From Candidatus Angelobacter sp. Gp1-AA117 (GTDB taxonomy: Bacteria > Acidobacteriota > Terriglobia > Terriglobales > Acidobacteriaceae), in assembly GCA_003223515.1 (NCBI GenBank), contig QHVI01000029.1:1-64000 (forward strand): a stretch of 64,000 bases of DNA, given 5' to 3'. Positions 63,301 through 64,000 of this stretch are shown piece by piece. Within the stretch, counting starts at the first letter, position 1, and the number at the start of each line of letters is the position of its first letter. Under the pieces are notes generated by a model that saw only the letters and a program-made list of their open reading frames with translations, made no database searches and had not been told where the DNA came from. A program made the position numbers and the translations under genes.

Positions 63301-64000
63301 TATACGGCACCCGTTCAGATAGTAAATTTAGTAAAAGACGGAACAGCAAAGCTGCATTTCAATTTGATTCCGAGTGCCGTGTCAGAACAGCCTTTAGGCG
63401 ACCCACGCCTGTACATTATGTCTACTCCCGGAGCGAGCATTCGAATTGACAACAATTTTCCAGGTGAAGTGCCCAGCGATGGAAATTTCACGGCCAAATT
63501 GACGCCGGGGCCTCATGATCTTGAGGTAACGAAGAATGGCTATGAGACATGGTCACAAAAGATCAAAGTCAAGGCCGGTGATAGCATTACTTACGAAGCC
63601 ATATTGAAGGGAAAGCCAGTTTCTATCATCAAATTCTTAGCTACTCCCAACAACGTTCAATTGGGTGATGCAGTCGAGCTGCAATGGGACACAAAAAATG
63701 CGGCCGAAGTTGACATTCAACCCGATATTGGGCGGGTAAATCCAGCCGACTCACGAAACGTCCATCCTACAGGGAATACCATCTACATCCTGACTGCAAA
63801 GGGTACAGACGGAGTCACTGTGCAACAACGCTCCCCCATTACTGTTATAAAGCCTCTGCCACCGGTCGCAAGCTTCACGGGGCCAGCCAGGATTCAAGAG
63901 GGAGGTTCAGCTAAATTGTCATGGGATACACAAAACGCAGTCCAAACGTACATTGATCCCCCCATTAGCTGTTCTGTCGGGCCTAGCGGCGAATGTGACG
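60364..64000 (+). CDS. Large Ser/Thr protein kinase with coiled coils and PEGA domains (right end cut)
   Basis: The gene starts with ATG at 60364 and stays open to 64000 (more than 1212 residues), so the C-terminus is missing. The kinase domain (about 10-275) has GRGGMGVVYKA (20-30), Lys42 in VAIKV, HRDVKPGN with Asp136, and DFG Asp155. It is followed by a long helical/TPR-like region (about 280-780), a Pro/Ala-rich linker (780-865), one TM helix (about 869-891), then two PEGA beta-repeats (about 930-1085) and an Ig-like segment. The kinase faces the cytoplasm, the PEGA part the periplasm. Its position after tssM suits a T6SS regulator (PpkA-like). Substrates are not known. Confidence 0.93.
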   Translation, partial: MPSEIGIKIDNRYEVLSELGRGGMGVVYKATDLRLDRLVAIKVMTAHIAGRDESIERFLREAKSIAKMQHSNIVVVHDYGYHGEAPYIAMEYVEGMALDKLIASRVHLSLLTKVHYMIQVCQALHYAHQCNIVHRDVKPGNIMVLESGSRVKLLDFGIARAGTASSLSRSGLAMGTTCYMSPEQTKGHKDLDARSDMFSAGIVLYELLTGSPPWPGEGDYEIMTRIINDPFPPLSTKLRNYPAGLDRVLERALAKDPATRYQTAERMAADLAELETPLKEQVLEDALVQFEQGELLRARDLVSQILRVDTRHREALELNQKLQQIAQLQQRGERVQQLRQAAEQAIGQKQYQEALTAIEQAIAIDSANSELFHYRDLIRQELKRREDIRKKLELARKAHEINDLSSAQELVEKALEADPTDTQARMMKSALEQENKNQQLQEYYEEATRALAARAFPQAKRWILEIEAVDPQFPQLASLRKTLADAETEGKRQIEVENLVSTIRQILKAGDVAQVLQATEAALVKFPGEVRLVRLQKQAEELRNATQRERAIQEQIASITTLAQQGKISDALAVAENALQRSGGDQRFQAAVTQLRQSMEREKLARVHQEIMARARDAMRAADYETAVQILTPARIDFPASKEIAETLRSAQEALAQKAADRLGENARKRQVTDALERALAAEPAPEVQVRLAEDAARSIPGNELVEQVLLRVRQRQQQISSAMESARIAERGQNYAEAIRAWERIRQLYPQYPELEAQILRLKRALQPPEPAKPSPPKPVAEPAATARDFSATSIMAAAKPAMKMEAPVPASVAAPDPAAKSAPVAVPASTPKPAPIIEAQSAPVVEPSTPGTESPIAPPKTTSVLSPKFLWTGIGLAVVMVAGLAYVVFGPKKDRVSVPGPRQTIAETHPATVPVPKTTEQPSPQLPKPEMGKLSIQTNVDQVDVLVDGVPKTVTKGKSVTFSFFTGEHKIGVDKRGYTAPVQIVNLVKDGTAKLHFNLIPSAVSEQPLGDPRLYIMSTPGASIRIDNNFPGEVPSDGNFTAKLTPGPHDLEVTKNGYETWSQKIKVKAGDSITYEAILKGKPVSIIKFLATPNNVQLGDAVELQWDTKNAAEVDIQPDIGRVNPADSRNVHPTGNTIYILTAKGTDGVTVQQRSPITVIKPLPPVASFTGPARIQEGGSAKLSWDTQNAVQTYIDPPISCSVGPSGECD

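Overview
The window looks like a chromosomal segment of a Gram-negative soil bacterium, most likely an Acidobacteriota (Terriglobia type). This rests on the style of the genes rather than on a marker: an asparagine tRNA used as an island site, remnants of a kinase-linked TPR protein typical of that phylum, BNR-propeller and PEGA-domain proteins, and the AACCGC/GGCACAAAGG interspersed repeats. No rRNA or phylogenetic marker is present, so the assignment is an inference.

Region 1 (1-15.3 kb) is ordinary chromosome. It opens with the 3' end of a group II intron (domains V and VI). An FRG-domain protein and a lipoprotein/histidine kinase/sigma-54 response regulator set follow on the minus strand. 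On the plus strand are a pair of paralogous secreted proteins, an OmpA-family protein with a lysine-rich tail, a 12-repeat BNR propeller protein and a glycine-zipper protein. A prolyl oligopeptidase closes the region.

Region 2 (15.3-31.2 kb) is an accretion island at tRNA-Asn(GUU). Element 1 (about 5.8 kb) is intact-looking and bounded by 45-nt direct repeats of the tRNA 3' end. It carries an integrase, a translationally coupled 51-residue basic protein, AlpA/XRE-type regulators, a RepA-like ATPase and four unknown genes. Element 2 (about 7.7 kb) has its own integrase, exact 21-nt arm repeats at both ends, two unknown cargo genes, a cloverleaf-like RNA and fragments of tRNAs. It also holds a truncated integrase, a broken TPR gene and a diheme oxidoreductase fragment. 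Element 3 is decayed (frameshifted integrase and frameshifted DUF3631 ATPase) and has no visible distal end.

Region 3 (31.3-60.1 kb) is a type VI secretion locus. The minus-strand operon reads tssB-tssC-hcp-tagJ-tssA-tssE-tssF-tssG-clpV-vgrG, then an effector section: a possible orphan toxin domain, a secreted putative immunity protein, a frameshifted muramidase, PAAR, an FHA-DUF4123 adaptor, a small protein, a lipase effector and a lipoprotein (putative immunity). The plus strand has two divergent tssK genes, tssL and tssM, with a tail-anchored Pro/Ser-rich protein between the tssK genes. No TssJ is visible. A large Ser/Thr kinase with coiled-coil and PEGA regions runs off the right end.

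The most interesting possibility is a phospho-threonine circuit. The kinase, the FHA domain fused to the effector chaperone, and the repeated F-T-[KR]-[LI]-[FV] motifs of the tail-anchored protein could form a kinase/substrate/reader set that docks effector loading on the secretion machine. This is a hypothesis from gene content and motif pattern only.
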